Source: Candidatus Melainabacteria bacterium | GTDB taxonomy: Bacteria > Cyanobacteriota > Vampirovibrionia > Gastranaerophilales > Gastranaerophilaceae | Reading direction: 5' to 3' | DNA: 64,000 nt | Assembly (NCBI GenBank): GCA_022009935.1 | Contig: CP091731.1 | Coordinates: 186,001-250,000, forward strand | Shown here: positions 1-12,400 of the stretch, one piece after another | Layout of the letters: each line of letters opens with the position of its first letter | Position numbering within the stretch: position 1 is the first letter of the stretch | Position numbers and translations under genes: made by a program | The notes under the pieces: generated by a model | What the model was told of the DNA's origin: nothing | Databases searched by the model: none | The model's input: only the letters and a program-made list of their open reading frames with translations

Positions 1-420
1 CCAAATTTCAGAAATTATACTTATATCCAATATGAGGTAGCAAAGAGAATAGTTGCAAGCGAAAACAGTGATAATAAAGAATATGGGCTTTTGTCAATAT
101 TATCGCAGTTTTATTGTGATGTAGAATTTTTAAAGAAAAAAAAAGCAAAATCTTTTTACCCTGCTCCAAAAGTCGATTCAGCGCTTGTTCGATTTAAAGT
201 CAAAAACGAACCTGCCGTCAAAACTGATGATTACACATTTTTGAAAAAAGTTATAAAAGGATGTTTTTTATCTCGAAGAAAAAATATCAAAAATTCTTTA
301 ATACAAAGCGGGTTCGATAAAGAATGTGTTATAAAAACTTTAAAAGATTTAAATATTAATGAAAACATTCGAGGAGAAAGACTGTCCCTTGAAACAATCA
401 ATTCAATTGCAAAAAAATGA
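1..420 (+). CDS. rsmA: 16S rRNA (adenine(1518)-N(6)/adenine(1519)-N(6))-dimethyltransferase, C-terminal part
   Basis: RsmA/KsgA dimethylates two adjacent adenines in the 3'-terminal hairpin of 16S rRNA late in 30S assembly. The frame is open from base 1, so the N-terminal SAM-binding half lies outside the window. The visible part reads IQYEVAKRIVAS and YGLLSILSQFYCDV, then FYPAPKVDSALVRF, the conserved stretch linking the catalytic domain to the small helical C-terminal domain. That domain follows (RRKNIKNSL, RGERLSLETI) and ends at a normal position. The gene converges on acpS with an 8-base gap. The family assignment is secure; only the 5' part is missing. Confidence 0.93.
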   Translation, partial: PNFRNYTYIQYEVAKRIVASENSDNKEYGLLSILSQFYCDVEFLKKKKAKSFYPAPKVDSALVRFKVKNEPAVKTDDYTFLKKVIKGCFLSRRKNIKNSLIQSGFDKECVIKTLKDLNINENIRGERLSLETINSIAKK

Positions 421-428
421 AAGAAAAT

Positions 429-799
429 TTAAATGTATAATTTTATTGCAATAACACTTGCAACAGCATATTGTTTTGAATGAGAAACGGATAAACTCAA
501 TGAATATTGGTTTTTCAACGGAGTCAAAATATTTATTTGAGGGTAATGATTTTTGTTTATTATTTCAATTTGCTTCAAAAAAAGTTTTTGTTTTCAAAAG
601 GAAAAAGCGCTTTTATGCAAGCTTCTTTTTGCGCAAAATCTTGCTGATAAATGTTGTGCAGGATTTTTTTTGAAAAACAATAATCAAGTTCATTTTTTGT
701 AAAAATACGACTTAGAAACTTTGAATTTATATCGTTTTCATATTTTTCAAAGCGTATAATTTCTTCAATATCTATTCCTTGGGATAAATTTGTATTCAT
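429..799 (-). CDS. acpS: Holo-[acyl-carrier-protein] synthase, one frameshift
   Basis: AcpS transfers 4'-phosphopantetheine from CoA to the conserved serine of apo-ACP. The start at 799 gives MNTNLSQGIDIEEIIRF, with the metal-binding Asp of the family's GIDI motif. FLSRIFTKNELDYC and QKEACIKAL follow, the latter holding the second metal-ligand Glu. The frame stops early near 575. A one-base correction in the T/A runs around 575-585 restores the conserved C-terminus (LSVSHSKQYAVASVIA), ending at 429. The corrected length, about 123 residues, is normal for AcpS. The break is therefore probably a sequencing indel. The longer open frame upstream of 799 lacks family similarity and is not included. 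Confidence 0.85.
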
Positions 800-1011
800 A
801 AATTTATTATACAATAAGACGAATAAAGACAAATGTAGTTTGTAAACAAAATGAAACAAATAGAACAAAACTCCATGCCATTTTTGTGATAAGTGTGTTA
901 ATATACTAATGTAAATTATGTAAAGTGATGTAAAAAAATTGAGCAATAATTTTCAGTAATTTAGATAATTTAGAAACAACAATAAGAAAATCTTCTGTTA
1001 TACAAGAAAGG

Positions 1012-1580
1012 ATGAATTTAGTTTCAACCCATATGTATAAACAGTTTATAGAGTATCAAAATGCTGTTTTAAATACAAATGAAATGTTTATAAAATGATT
1101 GAGCATGTTCATCTGACGGTTGACTATTTAAAGCAATCGTTTGCTTCTCGAGGAATTTCATCACAGAAAGTTTATTACGAAATAGATAAAAATAAAACAA
1201 CTGCAAAATTAAATATATTATGGCATGCAATAAGTTTTACCGTAAGAAGTAACGATAAGCCCCAAGCATTGTTTCGAGAAGGCAAAGAACCTTTGTTTTC
1301 AGGGCGTATAATTGCTGTCAAGGGTAATATTTCAAAAATGAGAAAAAATGGTGAATTTGACCCTGATTTTCAACTTATTCTTGAAAATGAAGTTGCATCT
1401 TTATTTGTACCTGCAGATAAACAAGAGCCGGCTATAATAAAAATAAGACACATTGGAAACAGAGAATTTCCGCTTAATCAGACTGATGCTCATCGAGAAT
1501 TTTTATTAAAAGTTATTGAAATTATATGTGGTGGTGGTGTATACCACGAAGAAAATTTTAAACGAAATTTAAAACTATAA
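1012..1580 (+). CDS. Hypothetical protein, uncertain start, probable frameshift
   Basis: I do not recognise this protein. The clear part begins at 1095 and encodes about 160 residues of mixed alpha/beta composition with no membrane segment or signal peptide. A second open stretch directly upstream (about 967-1094, including ATG 1012) is similar in composition and runs into the 1095 frame with a one-base offset, so one longer protein is likely. The C-terminal end contains VIEIICGGGVYHEE. It lies between acpS and another unknown gene with no obvious operon partner. The start is unsupported by a clear ribosome-binding site. Confidence 0.5.
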
Positions 1581-1641
1581 ATGGACTAATAATTAACCAA
1601 GCATTTGAAGAGTGAAACTTTTATCGTTTTCATTTCGTTTT

Positions 1642-2234
1642 TCAATGCTTTGTATTGTTTTTTTCTAAATAGCTAATATCAGTTTCAATTTTATTCAAAC
1701 GAAGCTCATATTCTTGTTCTTGTTGTTCAATCCTATTTTCTTCAGCTTCTATTCCTGAAAGAATTGAAGCAAGTTCTTTATCTGTATATGCAGAAAGTGT
1801 AAAAATATCGCTATCTTCAAGATTTACTGTGTTGCCGTTCATGTCTTTGAATGCATAAGTTCCGCGAAGTAAATTTGCTTGAAGAATAGAACCGTCATCG
1901 TCATCTCTAAATATAATGTCACCTGAAATAGAAGAATCGTCTTGGTTTCCTTCTAATATTTCTTTTCCTGTTGATGTGTTATAAAGTTGAATAGGCGAGT
2001 TTGAACTGTTATTATTATATTCTTTGATTGTATCCCAAGTTAAATTTGAACTTTTACTATTATTATTTATTTTAATACTTTTGCCGGAGTAAGCTTTTGC
2101 TTTTTTGCTTGAAAGCTCTGTTTTTTGTCCAATAAAGTAAGTATATGATTGTTTATTAAAGTACGTTCATAATTTAACTTACTTAAACTTGTCTGATATG
2201 AAATTGTTACACCTGTATTAACTGCGAAGCTCAA
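1642..2234 (-). CDS. Hypothetical protein with C-terminal coiled coil, one frameshift
   Basis: Not recognised. A TTG start at 2234 is supported by an AGAGG ribosome-binding site 8 bases upstream. The protein begins LSFAVNTGVTISYQTSLSKL, changes frame near 2150, and continues through a Ser/Asn-rich middle (KINNNSKSSNLTWDTI) and an acidic patch (FRDDDDGSI). It ends in a predicted coiled coil (ASILSGIEAEENRIEQQEQE onward, ending in LEKNNTKH). The combined length is about 197 residues. It is cytosolic-looking, with no membrane segment. It is divergent from glmU, and the roughly 160-base AT-rich gap at 2235-2397 presumably carries both promoters. Confidence 0.55.
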
Positions 2235-2397
2235 GAAAAATACCTCTTTTTATAACTATATATATATAAAAAGTTCAAATAATTAAATATTTCAAAAATA
2301 TTGTAATTTGTTACAAAAGTTAATATAAACCTACCAACTAAATTATTTTTGTGAGAAAATTATATTAAATATACGTATATGTGTGGATGAAGTTAAA

Positions 2398-3702
2398 ATG
2401 TCTTTTAAAAATACAAAAGCTATAATTTTGGCAGCAGGTTGCGGAAAAAGAATGAAGTCGGAATTGCCAAAAGTTTTGCATAAAATTTTTGATGTTGAAT
2501 TGTTGAAATATGTTCACAATGCCGTGAATGATATTGTAGATTTAAGTTATATTATTGTCGGACATAAAGCTTCGCTTGTTGAAAATTATTGTGAAGCTAA
2601 TTTAAAAATATAAAATGTTTGCTTCAAGCCCCACAAAGAGGCACCGGTGATGCTGTCAAAAAAGCGTATTCTGACCTTGAAAATTTTGAGGGCAATGTTC
2701 TTGTTTTATGCGGTGATGCACCTTTAATCCAAGAAAAAACTTTAAAAGAATTTATAGATTATCATAAACAAAACCAAAGTGTTGTCACTGTTTTGACAGC
2801 AAATGTTCAAAATCCAAAGGGGTATGGTCGTATTGTACGCGATGCAAACAATAATCTTTTGAAAGTAGTTGAAGAAAAAGATGCAAACGAAAAGAAAAAG
2901 CTATAAAAGAAGTTAATGGCGGTGTTTATTGTCTTGATTGGCAAAAAAATAAAACAAGCTTTAAATGAGCTTGATTGTAACAATGCACAAAATGAATACT
3001 ATTTAACCGATATAATTGTTTGGGCTTTGAAAAACAAATTGAAAGTTTGTGGCTATAAAACAGAAGACGAAACAGAGCTTTTGGGTATAAATTCTAAGAA
3101 AGACTTAGCAAATGTTTCAAATATTCTTAAAGATAAGGTTATAGACAATTTGTTGGAAAACGGTGTCACAATTTATGACAAAAATACAACATGGATATCT
3201 CCTTTTACAGAAATTGAACCTGATACTATAATTTTACCTAATGTTTATATAAATGGGAAAAATAAAATCGGAAAAAATTGTAAAAATCCATCTGTTTTCA
3301 CATATACGAGGAAATGTTGAAATAGGAAATAATGTCAAAATTGGCAATTTTGTGGAATTGAAAAATGCAAAAGTAAAATCAAACACAAATATTTGTCATT
3401 TAAGCTATGTCGGTGACAGTGAAATTGGTGAAAATGTGAATATTGGGGCAGGCACAATCACTGCAAATTATAATTCGATAACGAAAGAAAAAAAGAAAAC
3501 AATTATTAAAAATAAAGCTTCAATTGGTTCAAACACTGTGTTGGTTGCTCCTGTTTGTGTTGGCGAAAATTCAATGGTGGGAGCCAATTCAACCGTAACA
3601 AGCGATGTTGAAGAAAACAGTTTGTATGTCACTCGTGCAAAAGAAAAAGTTGTAAAAGATTATGTTAAAGTAAAAAAAGAAAATATGGAAGGTATAAAGT
3701 AA
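2398..3702 (+). CDS. glmU: Bifunctional UDP-N-acetylglucosamine pyrophosphorylase / glucosamine-1-phosphate N-acetyltransferase, three frameshifts
   Basis: GlmU acetylates glucosamine-1-phosphate and then couples it to UTP, giving UDP-GlcNAc for peptidoglycan and lipid A. The N-terminal nucleotidyltransferase signature LAAGCGKRMKSELPKVLHK is followed by LQAPQRGTGDAVKKA, LVLCGDAPLI and VTVLTANVQNPKGYGRIV. The C-terminal half is a left-handed beta-helix of hexapeptide repeats (ENVNIGAGTITANYNSITK, NKASIGSNTVLVAPVCVGEN). The frame changes near 2613, 2908 and 3295; the reconciled length of about 435 residues is close to normal. A GTG at 2383 is an alternative start, but ATG 2398 sits better before the motif. 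It ends 1 base before prs, so the two are probably co-transcribed. Confidence 0.93.
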
Positions 3703-3703
3703 A

Positions 3704-4714
3704 ATGGAAATGCAAATGTGTTTACCTGAACGGGAAAAAAATATAAGCCCGACTCATGATATTAAATTGTTTACAGGACGTTCAAATCCAAAGTTGGCAG
3801 GTGAAATTGCTAAATATTTAGGAACTTCAATTGCTCCAATGATTGTTAAAAATTTTGCAGATGGTGAAATTTATGTTCAGGTTCAAGAAAGCATCCGTGG
3901 CGACGACGTTTTTGTTATACAACCATTATGTAATCCGGTAAATGAAAATTTGGTGGAACTGTTGATAATAATTGATGCTTTTAAAAGAGCAAGCGCAAAA
4001 ACAATAACAGCTGTTATACCTTATTACGGATATGCAAGACAAGACAGGAAAACTTCAGGACGTGAAGCTATAACAGCAAAATTGGTTGCTGACGTTCTGA
4101 CAACGGCAGGAGCAGACAGAATTCTTGCTATGGACTTGCACACCGGTCAAATTCAAGGATTTTTTAATATATTGGTTGACCATATTTTTGCAACACCTGT
4201 ACTTGTTGATTATATAAAAGGATTAAATTTACCGGCTTCTGATATTGTCGCTGTTAGCCCTGACACAGGCGGTGTTCCGAGAACAAGATATTTTGCAAAG
4301 GAAATCAATTGTTCACTTGCGATAATCGATAAGCGCCGAGACAGACATAATGAGGCTATTGCTTCTCATGTTATTGGTGATGTTAAAGATAAAATATGTA
4401 TAATGTTTGATGATATTATTGATACAGCAGGTACAATTTGTGAAGCAGCACGTGTTTTAAAGGAAAACGGTGCAAAAGATGTTTATGTTTGTGCAGCTCA
4501 CCCTGTATTTTCTGGTCCTGCTTTAACAAGACTTGAAAATGCTCCTATAAAAGAAATTATTGTTACAAATACAATTCCTTTAGATGTTGATAATTTGCCT
4601 GCAAAAATAAAACAATTAAGCGTTGCTCCTTTGCTTGGTGAAGCAATTTCAAGAATTCATGATGATGAAAGTGTTTCTTCATTATTTGGATTTGAAAAAG
4701 AATATAAATCATAA
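3704..4714 (+). CDS. prs: Ribose-phosphate pyrophosphokinase
   Basis: PRPP synthase transfers pyrophosphate from ATP to ribose-5-phosphate, feeding purine, pyrimidine, NAD, His and Trp synthesis. It is one of the few uninterrupted long genes here, at 336 residues. Visible family motifs are KLFTGRSNPKLA near residue 21, FADGEIYVQVQESIRG, YYGYARQDRK, DLHTGQIQGFF and the PRPP-binding loop DDIIDTAGT near residues 234-243. The first 17 or so residues extend beyond the usual start. It directly follows glmU, as is common in many bacteria. Confidence 0.97.
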   Translation: MEMQMCLPEREKNISPTHDIKLFTGRSNPKLAGEIAKYLGTSIAPMIVKNFADGEIYVQVQESIRGDDVFVIQPLCNPVNENLVELLIIIDAFKRASAKTITAVIPYYGYARQDRKTSGREAITAKLVADVLTTAGADRILAMDLHTGQIQGFFNILVDHIFATPVLVDYIKGLNLPASDIVAVSPDTGGVPRTRYFAKEINCSLAIIDKRRDRHNEAIASHVIGDVKDKICIMFDDIIDTAGTICEAARVLKENGAKDVYVCAAHPVFSGPALTRLENAPIKEIIVTNTIPLDVDNLPAKIKQLSVAPLLGEAISRIHDDESVSSLFGFEKEYKS

Positions 4715-4797
4715 TTTTTGTTAAGAAATGTTATTTTTATGCAACTTTATAATACGTATTGTTTTTATATAATAGTACGTATTTTTTTAAGCATGCA

Positions 4798-6580
4798 TGA
4801 ATAATTTAAATTATTGTCAAAATTTAAATAATCAAAACTATAATCCCCCATTTTCACAAAGTGGGAACAATCTTGTTGTGCCTAATTATCAGGTCGATAA
4901 AGAAATGTCTGGTGACACATATGTATTACCTGAAAAAAGAAAGAAAAAACTTTTTTAGACAAGTTTTTAACAGCTATGGCTTGGATTGGTGGAATATGTT
5001 TAGGCGGTTTTTGTGTTTATAAAACTGTTGACTATTTTAACCCTGGAGTTTTCAAAAGATTTTTTTCTAAAATTAAAAATAGGGTATTAAGTGAAAAAAG
5101 TGAAGCAGAAAGAACTTTCTTACAAAAATTTAATGCAAAATTTAACTCTTGTACAGGAGATTTTGAGCAACAAGAGGGAAAAAAACTATGTAGAAAAAGC
5201 TTTTAAAAATAAAGTAATTAATAAAGATGAAAAAGCAAAGTTTTTAAAAAAAATTGAGATGCGTAAAAAAATACGCACCTTTAACAATAACAATGATACA
5301 CAAATACCATTATCTCCTTATGGCGGTGTGGCACAAATTGTTTTTGCTGCAGGTAAACTTAAAGATCGAGATGAAAAAAAGAAATTTAATGAAATTCTTG
5401 ATTATAAAATAGAAAAACTGGAATATAAACTGAAATTATTGAAAAACAGAAAATATGGAACGGAAGAAGAATATTTAGAAATAATTACAAAATATAATCG
5501 AACAAATGATTTGATTAAGTCTTTAAAAGAAATTAGGGCTGGAAATGTTGATTCTAAATGTTTCTATGTTGATTATACCGAACAAACTTGTTCAGGGTCA
5601 ACGAGAATACTAAATGGAAATGAACGAAAAATACAAATTGAAAATGAACTTATTGATGACTCAAAGTATGATATTTCTTTGTCAAAAACGACTTTTGAAC
5701 ACTTTTTTCACTAGAAATGCTTAAACAAAAAGGGCTAAATTGTTATTTAGTTGGAACATTAAATGCCATAATAAATAATCCGAAACACAGATGTGAATTT
5801 TATCAAATGTTCAGTGAAGATGAAAACTCTATAACCTTCACATTTAAAGATGGGTTTAAGGTTAAATTTCCAAAAGATAATTACGGTAAGCCAACGTTAT
5901 TATTCCAAGATGCCGAACATCTTGATGGAGCAATTGGATATCAAATGTTTGAAGAAGCATTTGCTATTTATCGTTTACATAATTATTTTAAGAAAGGCCA
6001 TCATGATAAGGAAGACAGCTATTCTATAGCAGCAAACAACTTCTTGTCAAAAAAAATAAAAGATTATGCACAGAGCGATTCTAAAACATTTGATGAGTTA
6101 AAAAAGTTATTAGTGACCTTAATTCACGAGATTGAAACAAGTGATATTAGTATGCGAAATGCCTTTTTGAGGATTTCTAAGGACAATATTAATAATGATA
6201 TTATTAAGGTTATATATATGTTATTACTTAAAGGGGGAACAATAAAAGAAATCCCAGATAGTTTATTTGAGCTTAATGGAGTTAACCCAATAGCACTCCA
6301 AGGTGATTCTGACCATGGGAGTCCAGCTTCAGATGATATTTTGGCAAGTGTATTAACAGAAGCGTTAAATGCCGGAAAAATAATTACTGTTGGGCGTGAA
6401 AACAAAGAAAATACTAGCTATATGGGAGTTAATATATTGGCAACTCATCTTTCTGTTGTTAGATACTATAACAAAAAAACAAAAGAAGTTCATATCACTG
6501 AATCAAATCAACCAGATAAAGTCCTTATATTACCACTTTCAACGTTTAACAAGGAATACTCTGTTGTGTATAGTTTTTAA
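4798..6580 (+). CDS. Membrane-anchored protein with C-terminal calpain/papain-like cysteine-peptidase domain, frameshifted
   Basis: An Asn/Gln-rich N-tail (MNNLNYCQNLNNQNYNPPF) leads to a basic cluster (EKRKKKL), one membrane segment (AMAWIGGICLGGFCVYKTV) and a charged coiled-coil region. The C-terminal domain starts about 5715. There QKGLNCYLVGTLNAI resembles the calpain (C2) Gln/Cys active-site segment, and GYQMFEEAFAIYRLHNYF resembles the LLEKAYAKL helix. ATHLSVV and TESNQP sit where the catalytic His and Asn belong. Frames change near 4957, 5090-5160 and 5714. The positive-inside rule predicts an outside C-terminus. The protease function is inferred from spacing and motifs; an inactive relative is possible. 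It has its own upstream gap after prs. Confidence 0.55.
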
Positions 6581-6654
6581 AATTTAATAATAATTGCCCA
6601 AATGTATAATATAAAAACCTAATTGTTATTTTTATGATAAAATAAAGTTAAGTA

Positions 6655-9346
6655 ATGCAATTAGGACAGAGTATAAACGATATGATAAATTTGATAAGTA
6701 AAGTTTTGGGCGATCCAAATGAAAGAAAAGTAAAAAAAGTTTTACCGATTGTTGAGCAAATAAACGCTTTAGAAGATGAGTTTTCAAAATTGACAGATGA
6801 TGAGTTGAAAGCAAAAACTCAGGAATTTAAGAATTGTTTAAATAATAGGAAAAAATCTGATAATAAAAAAATAGATATGCAACTTGAAAAGCAAGCTCTT
6901 GATGACATACTTCCCGAAGCTTTTGCAACAGTTCGTGAAGCAGGTAAAAGAGTTTTAAATATGCGTCATTACGATGTTCAGTTGATTGGTGCTTATTTTC
7001 TTCATAATGGTCATATTGCAGAAATGCGAACAGGTGAAGGAAAAACTCTTGTTGCAACGCTAAGTGCCTATTTAAATGCTTTAACAGGTAAGGGTGTGCA
7101 TGTTATTACGGTCAATGACTACCTTGCAAAACGTGACAGTGAATGGATGGGAAAAATCTATAAATTTTTAGGTTTAACTGTCGGCACAATCCTTTCATCT
7201 GACAGAAACGAAGATTTTAACGACGGTTTGACTGAATTTGAACGCAAAAAAACAAGCCTATAATTGTGACATTACTTACGGAACAAATAATGAATTCGGT
7301 TTTGACTATTTGCGTGACAATATGGCTCCATCGATTGACCAATGTGTGCAACGACCTTATAACTATGCAATTATTGATGAAGTTGACTCTATTTTGATAG
7401 ATGAAGCAAGAACTCCGTTGATTATCAGTGGAAAGCTGGAACAAAGCGCTGATTTATATAAGCTTATGGCAAAAATTGCTCCACAACTTAAAAGAGACGT
7501 TGATTATGAAGTCGATGAAAAAAATAAAAATGTAATTTTAACAGAAGAAGGTATTGACCATGCTGAAGAATTGCTTAACATTGATGATTTGTTTAATATA
7601 GAAACCCAACATGCTCATCATTTACTTCAAGCTTTAAAAGCTAAAGAAATATTCCAAAAAGATATTGATTATGTTTTAAATAATGGCGAAGTTATGATTG
7701 TTGATGAATTTACAGGTCGTCTTATGGAAGGTCGTCGTTGGTCAGACGGGCTTCATCAAGCTGTTGAAGCAAAAGAAAATGTTGAAATTCAAGACGAAAC
7801 TCAAACTTTGGCTTCAATCACTTTCCAAAACTTATTCCGTCTTTATCCTAAACTTTCTGGCATGACAGGTACTGCTATGACAGAAGAAGCTGAATTTGGT
7901 AAAATATACAACCTTAACGTAACTAAAATTCCAACAAATAAACCTGATATTCGTAAGGATTTACCTGATATAATTTATAAAACAGAAAAACAAAAATACA
8001 AAAGTGTTGTTGATGAAATTGTTGAAATGAAAAAGCTTGGACGACCTGTTCTGGTTGGAACAGTCAGCATTGAAAAAATCTGAGTATATTTCAACATTGC
8101 TTAAAAAGCGTGGAATAGAACACCATGTTTTAAACGCAAAACACCATGAAAAAAGAAGCATATATTATTGCTCAAGCCGGAAGATATGGTGCTGTTACAA
8201 TTGCGACAAATATGGCTGGTCGTGGTACCGATATTTTGCTTGGAGGAAATGCTGAGTATTTGGCTATTGAAGAAATACAAAAACAAAACATTTCAAAAGA
8301 TGCTCAAAATTATAATGAGGTTGCCAAAAGCATTTTTGACAGAATGAAAAAATAACTGAAGAAGAACACAAAAAGTTGTATCAGCAGGCGGTTTGCATGT
8401 TATAGGTACAGAACGCCACGAATCCCGCCGTATTGACAACCAGCTTCGCGGTCGTGCTGCACGACAAGGAGACCCCGGGTCAACAAGGTTTTTCCTTTCT
8501 CTTGAAGATAACCTTATGAGAATTTTTGGTGGACAACATGTTATAAATTTGATGAATACTTTAAATGTTGAAGAAGACATGGCTATTGAATCTCCACTTA
8601 TAACAAGGCAAATTCAAGCTTCACAGAAAAAAGTTGAAACTCATCATTTTGATATTAGAAAACATGTCCTTGAATATGACGATGTTATGAATATACAAAG
8701 GGAAAAAATTTTATAAACAAAGAAGAAAAGTTTTAAAAGGTGATAACCTTCAAGAGGATATTATTTATATGCTTGAACGTGAAGTCGAACGCATCATCTT
8801 GCTTACATTTCACCACATATGCAACCTGTTGAATATATCCCTGATGAGCTTGAAATGATGTTAAATGAGTTTTATGTGACTATTAATCGTGATGAAAATA
8901 AACTTACATTCGATGATATAAGCACTTTGACTTATGATGAAATCTTTGAAAAATTGAAAGAAACAGCAATTGCGGCTTATACAAAACTTGAAGTCGATAC
9001 TGTCAATTTCTATAACGATGTGATAACACAATATGAAACAGAAGAAAATCCGAAGTTGCAAGAAGTGAATTCTAAAGACAATGTTTTGAGAAACATTGAA
9101 AAGGATATCCTTCTTCGTGTTGTAGATAATAAATGGATTGACCATTTACACAACATTGACATGCTTCGTGACGGCATTGGGCTTCGTGCTTATGGACAAA
9201 AAGACCCGTTGATTGAATATAAACGTGAAGCTTATGATTTGTTTAATAACATGATGTGTGAAATACAATCTGAAACTATAAAATATTTGTTCCGTACAAG
9301 ATTTGGTGTCCAAATTGTTCAACAAACACCAAATGATGAACAATAG
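6655..9346 (+). CDS. secA: Preprotein translocase ATPase SecA, several frameshifts
   Basis: SecA is the motor that pushes unfolded preproteins through SecYEG. Family motifs occur in order: FATVREAGKRVLNMRHYDVQ, Walker A MRTGEGKTLVATL near 7025, DEVDSILIDEARTPLIIS near 7375, GRLMEGRRWSDGLHQA, LSGMTGTA, ATNMAGRGTDILLGG near 8200, and RIDNQLRGRAARQGDPG near 8430. Frames change near 7250, 8075, 8150, 8355-8390, 8715 and 8800, all repairable by single bases. The reconciled length, about 895 residues, is normal. The protein ends QIVQQTPNDEQ, so the C-terminal zinc-binding tail of many SecA proteins is absent. Confidence 0.96.
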
Positions 9347-9403
9347 TTTTAAAGATTATGATATAATAATCTTATAGTTTACGGAAATTTATTATATAAA
9401 ATA

Positions 9404-12400
9404 ATGGTGAATATTGAACAATCAATACATAAAAAACTTTATTTATACGTTAGAATTGGTAACTATAAAGAAGTTTCAGGCTTGTTGAAAAATGAACAAC
9501 AAGCTTTGAAAATGGTTAAAAAATTCGTTTATTTTGGTGAAAATATTGTTTTGGATGGTGTAAAAGTTTCGATTAAAAGTGGAAAAGGTCTAATACTCTT
9601 TACTTTCGATACTATTTTTGCGGATAAACATCTATATTTGAATGCTTTAAATTTTGTTGTTAAATTTTCTCAAAAACTTATGGATATTAATGTTGATTTT
9701 TATAAGTTGAAAGGAAAATATATTAAGTTTTATATGAATTTAACAACTGACAATAAAACAGATGCTATGGAAAAGATAAAAGATTTAGCACAGTTAAATG
9801 TTGTTGAAGATAAAACTTCTGCTTACTCTCAAATTAAAATTTTACTCGATAAAAAAAATATATATAGACGTTATTGATGACTATAAAGCGACATCTTATG
9901 AAAATATTTTAATCAAAAATAAAAGATGCAGTTTTTATCTTCTAATTATTAAACATTTGCTCAATTTAAAGTTATCAAAAGTGAAAGATGTTGAAAAAGT
10001 TGAAGATGAATTTATCAAAATTCCCAAAAAATTTCAAAAATAATGAACTAAATGAAAATATAATAAATAATCAAGTTAAAATATTTGAAACAAAAAGCCG
10101 GTTTCTTTCGTTTTGGCTCTGTTAAAATGTGTGATTTTATTGAGAATAAAATCAAAGAAACAAAAAACCGGAAATGTATTTATTTTAAAATATCCCAATC
10201 ATCTTGGTAGTATTGATAATATATTTTTTGATGAATTAAACAAAAAGCAGGTTATAAAGGTACAGTGTTATAAAAACAACCCACGATTTCCTTTTTATAC
10301 AATAAGAGAAATAATAAAAAGTTATTATAAGTTAACAGAAATTGAAGTATTCTCAATGCCTCAAAAATTGGAAGGTATTGAAGAACATATAAAATCAATT
10401 TTGAATTTAATGCCTTATGAAAGTGATAATTTTGATAAAAATTATGAAGTTTTACTTTCAAAAATAATTGATTTTTTCAATCAAATAAGCAATTCATACG
10501 TCATTATGATTGATGACTTTAATTTTGTGGATGAAGGGTCTTTGAAAATATTCAAAAAATTGTTTGAAACAAAACCTAAGTATAATTTTAACATAATTTT
10601 TTCTATAAATAATAATTGCAAGTTTTTTAATATATTGCCAAATTTGTTAAATAAAGAAAATGTTTATCATTTTGATTTAGTTTCAGATGATTTTGAAGAT
10701 TTGGTGCAAGAATTTTTATTGAATGACATAGTTGGTATTCAAGATTATTTGCCAAAGTTAAAAAATGAAATACAAAAATCAAAGTTTTACATAAAAAATT
10801 TAATGCAATATTTTCGTGAAACTAATGTTTTAACGTTTATGGAAGGCAAATGGTTTTTTGATGAAAGTAATTTTGTAAAATTCCTTCTTCAATCAACAAT
10901 TTATTATTTACAAAACTTTTACGTCTTACAAAAATGAATGAATTTTTTCAAATTTGGGTATTTTTGTTATATGCACAATTTGGTATAAGAAAAGCATACT
11001 TGCGAGGTTTTGGCATAAAAGAAGAACGCTTTTTAATGTTGCTTGAAGATAGAGATTTCATTACTATTCGAGATGATATAGTTTATGTCGCTAATCAAAA
11101 ATATTATCAAAAACTTATAAAACATATTCAAAATGACTACCCTGAGATTATAAACAGACAAAAACAAATCGAAAAATTTAAAATGTACTTGCCACCTTTT
11201 CACCCTCTTATGTTTGAAAAAGGTGAGGACTTTTATTATAACGGTCTTGAACATGTTTCAACAGTTGGTTTGTCGTTTGGAGATTATTCAATATACGCTC
11301 GTTTGCAAAAAAGAATTTATGTTTGCATTAGAAGAACAAAACATAAGTGAAAATGATGTAGCAATAGGTAATATTATGCTGACTTTAATTTCAACCTGCT
11401 TTGCAAAAGAACCCTGAACTTGTGGTTGATGTTCTTGAAATGGCTATAAATAGATTTAAAAATAGTGATAATGTAGATTTGGTCCGCACTTTTATACTAT
11501 TTTGCTTATAATACCTGCTATAGTTTAAAAAATTATTACGATTCTTATGTTTATTTGAATGAAGTATTGGCTCGTATGGTGAATAAAGATTACAATATGT
11601 CATCAAATGCATTCAATCCGAATATGTTTCTTCTTATTGTAAAAAAAGTCGAGATATTGTTTGAATTAGGTCAAGTTGAAGCTTCTTCTAAAATTTTTGA
11701 AGATGTTCTTATGAATTTAGATGTAAACAATCAAGAAAAAGCCTTCGATGCCTTTGGAGGCGGAAAAATTATCATAGAGTCATGAACATTTGCATTGTTT
11801 ATTATCTTATTGAATCTATTTTAGGTTTGAAAAATGATTTAAACGAAAAAATAAACAAAGTTCAAGCATACTACAGTGGCAACCCTGAAGAATTTAACTT
11901 GTTATATTTAATTGAACATTTGTTTATAAAAGGCACTTTGCATAACGACTTTGCAAAAGTTGCAAGCAGTGTCAAAACACCTATAGGCAAAATTTTAGCA
12001 AATTTATACCGAATTATTTTGGATTATTCAACGTCAAACACAATCAACAACTCACAAATAATAAACGAAACAAAAAGAGCTTGCAAGGCAAATTGACAGC
12101 ATAAGTTTAAATTATATTTTGGACCTAATGGCTGCAATGCTACACAGTTATGCCGGCAATTATAACATAACGGATAATATTCTTATGGATGTTATTGATA
12201 AATCTAATCAGTTTGGTTTGCTAAATATAAATCTTCTTGCGTTTTATTTAAGTGCTTTAAATAAAGTTCAAAATAATAAGCTTGAAGAAGCAAAAACGTT
12301 GATACTTGAAATTTTAACAGATATAGAAAAAGTTGATGATACATTAATCATACTTACCATCAACTTTAAAATTCTATTGTCTAAAATTTATATCCAAAAC

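Noticed and set aside
6124..6405. Minus-strand frame inside the calpain-like gene
   Set aside because: Shadow of a well-supported plus-strand domain with no start signal.
6655..9346. Programmed frameshifting in secA
   Set aside because: Several unrelated sites, different in direction, also in other genes; sequence error is simpler.
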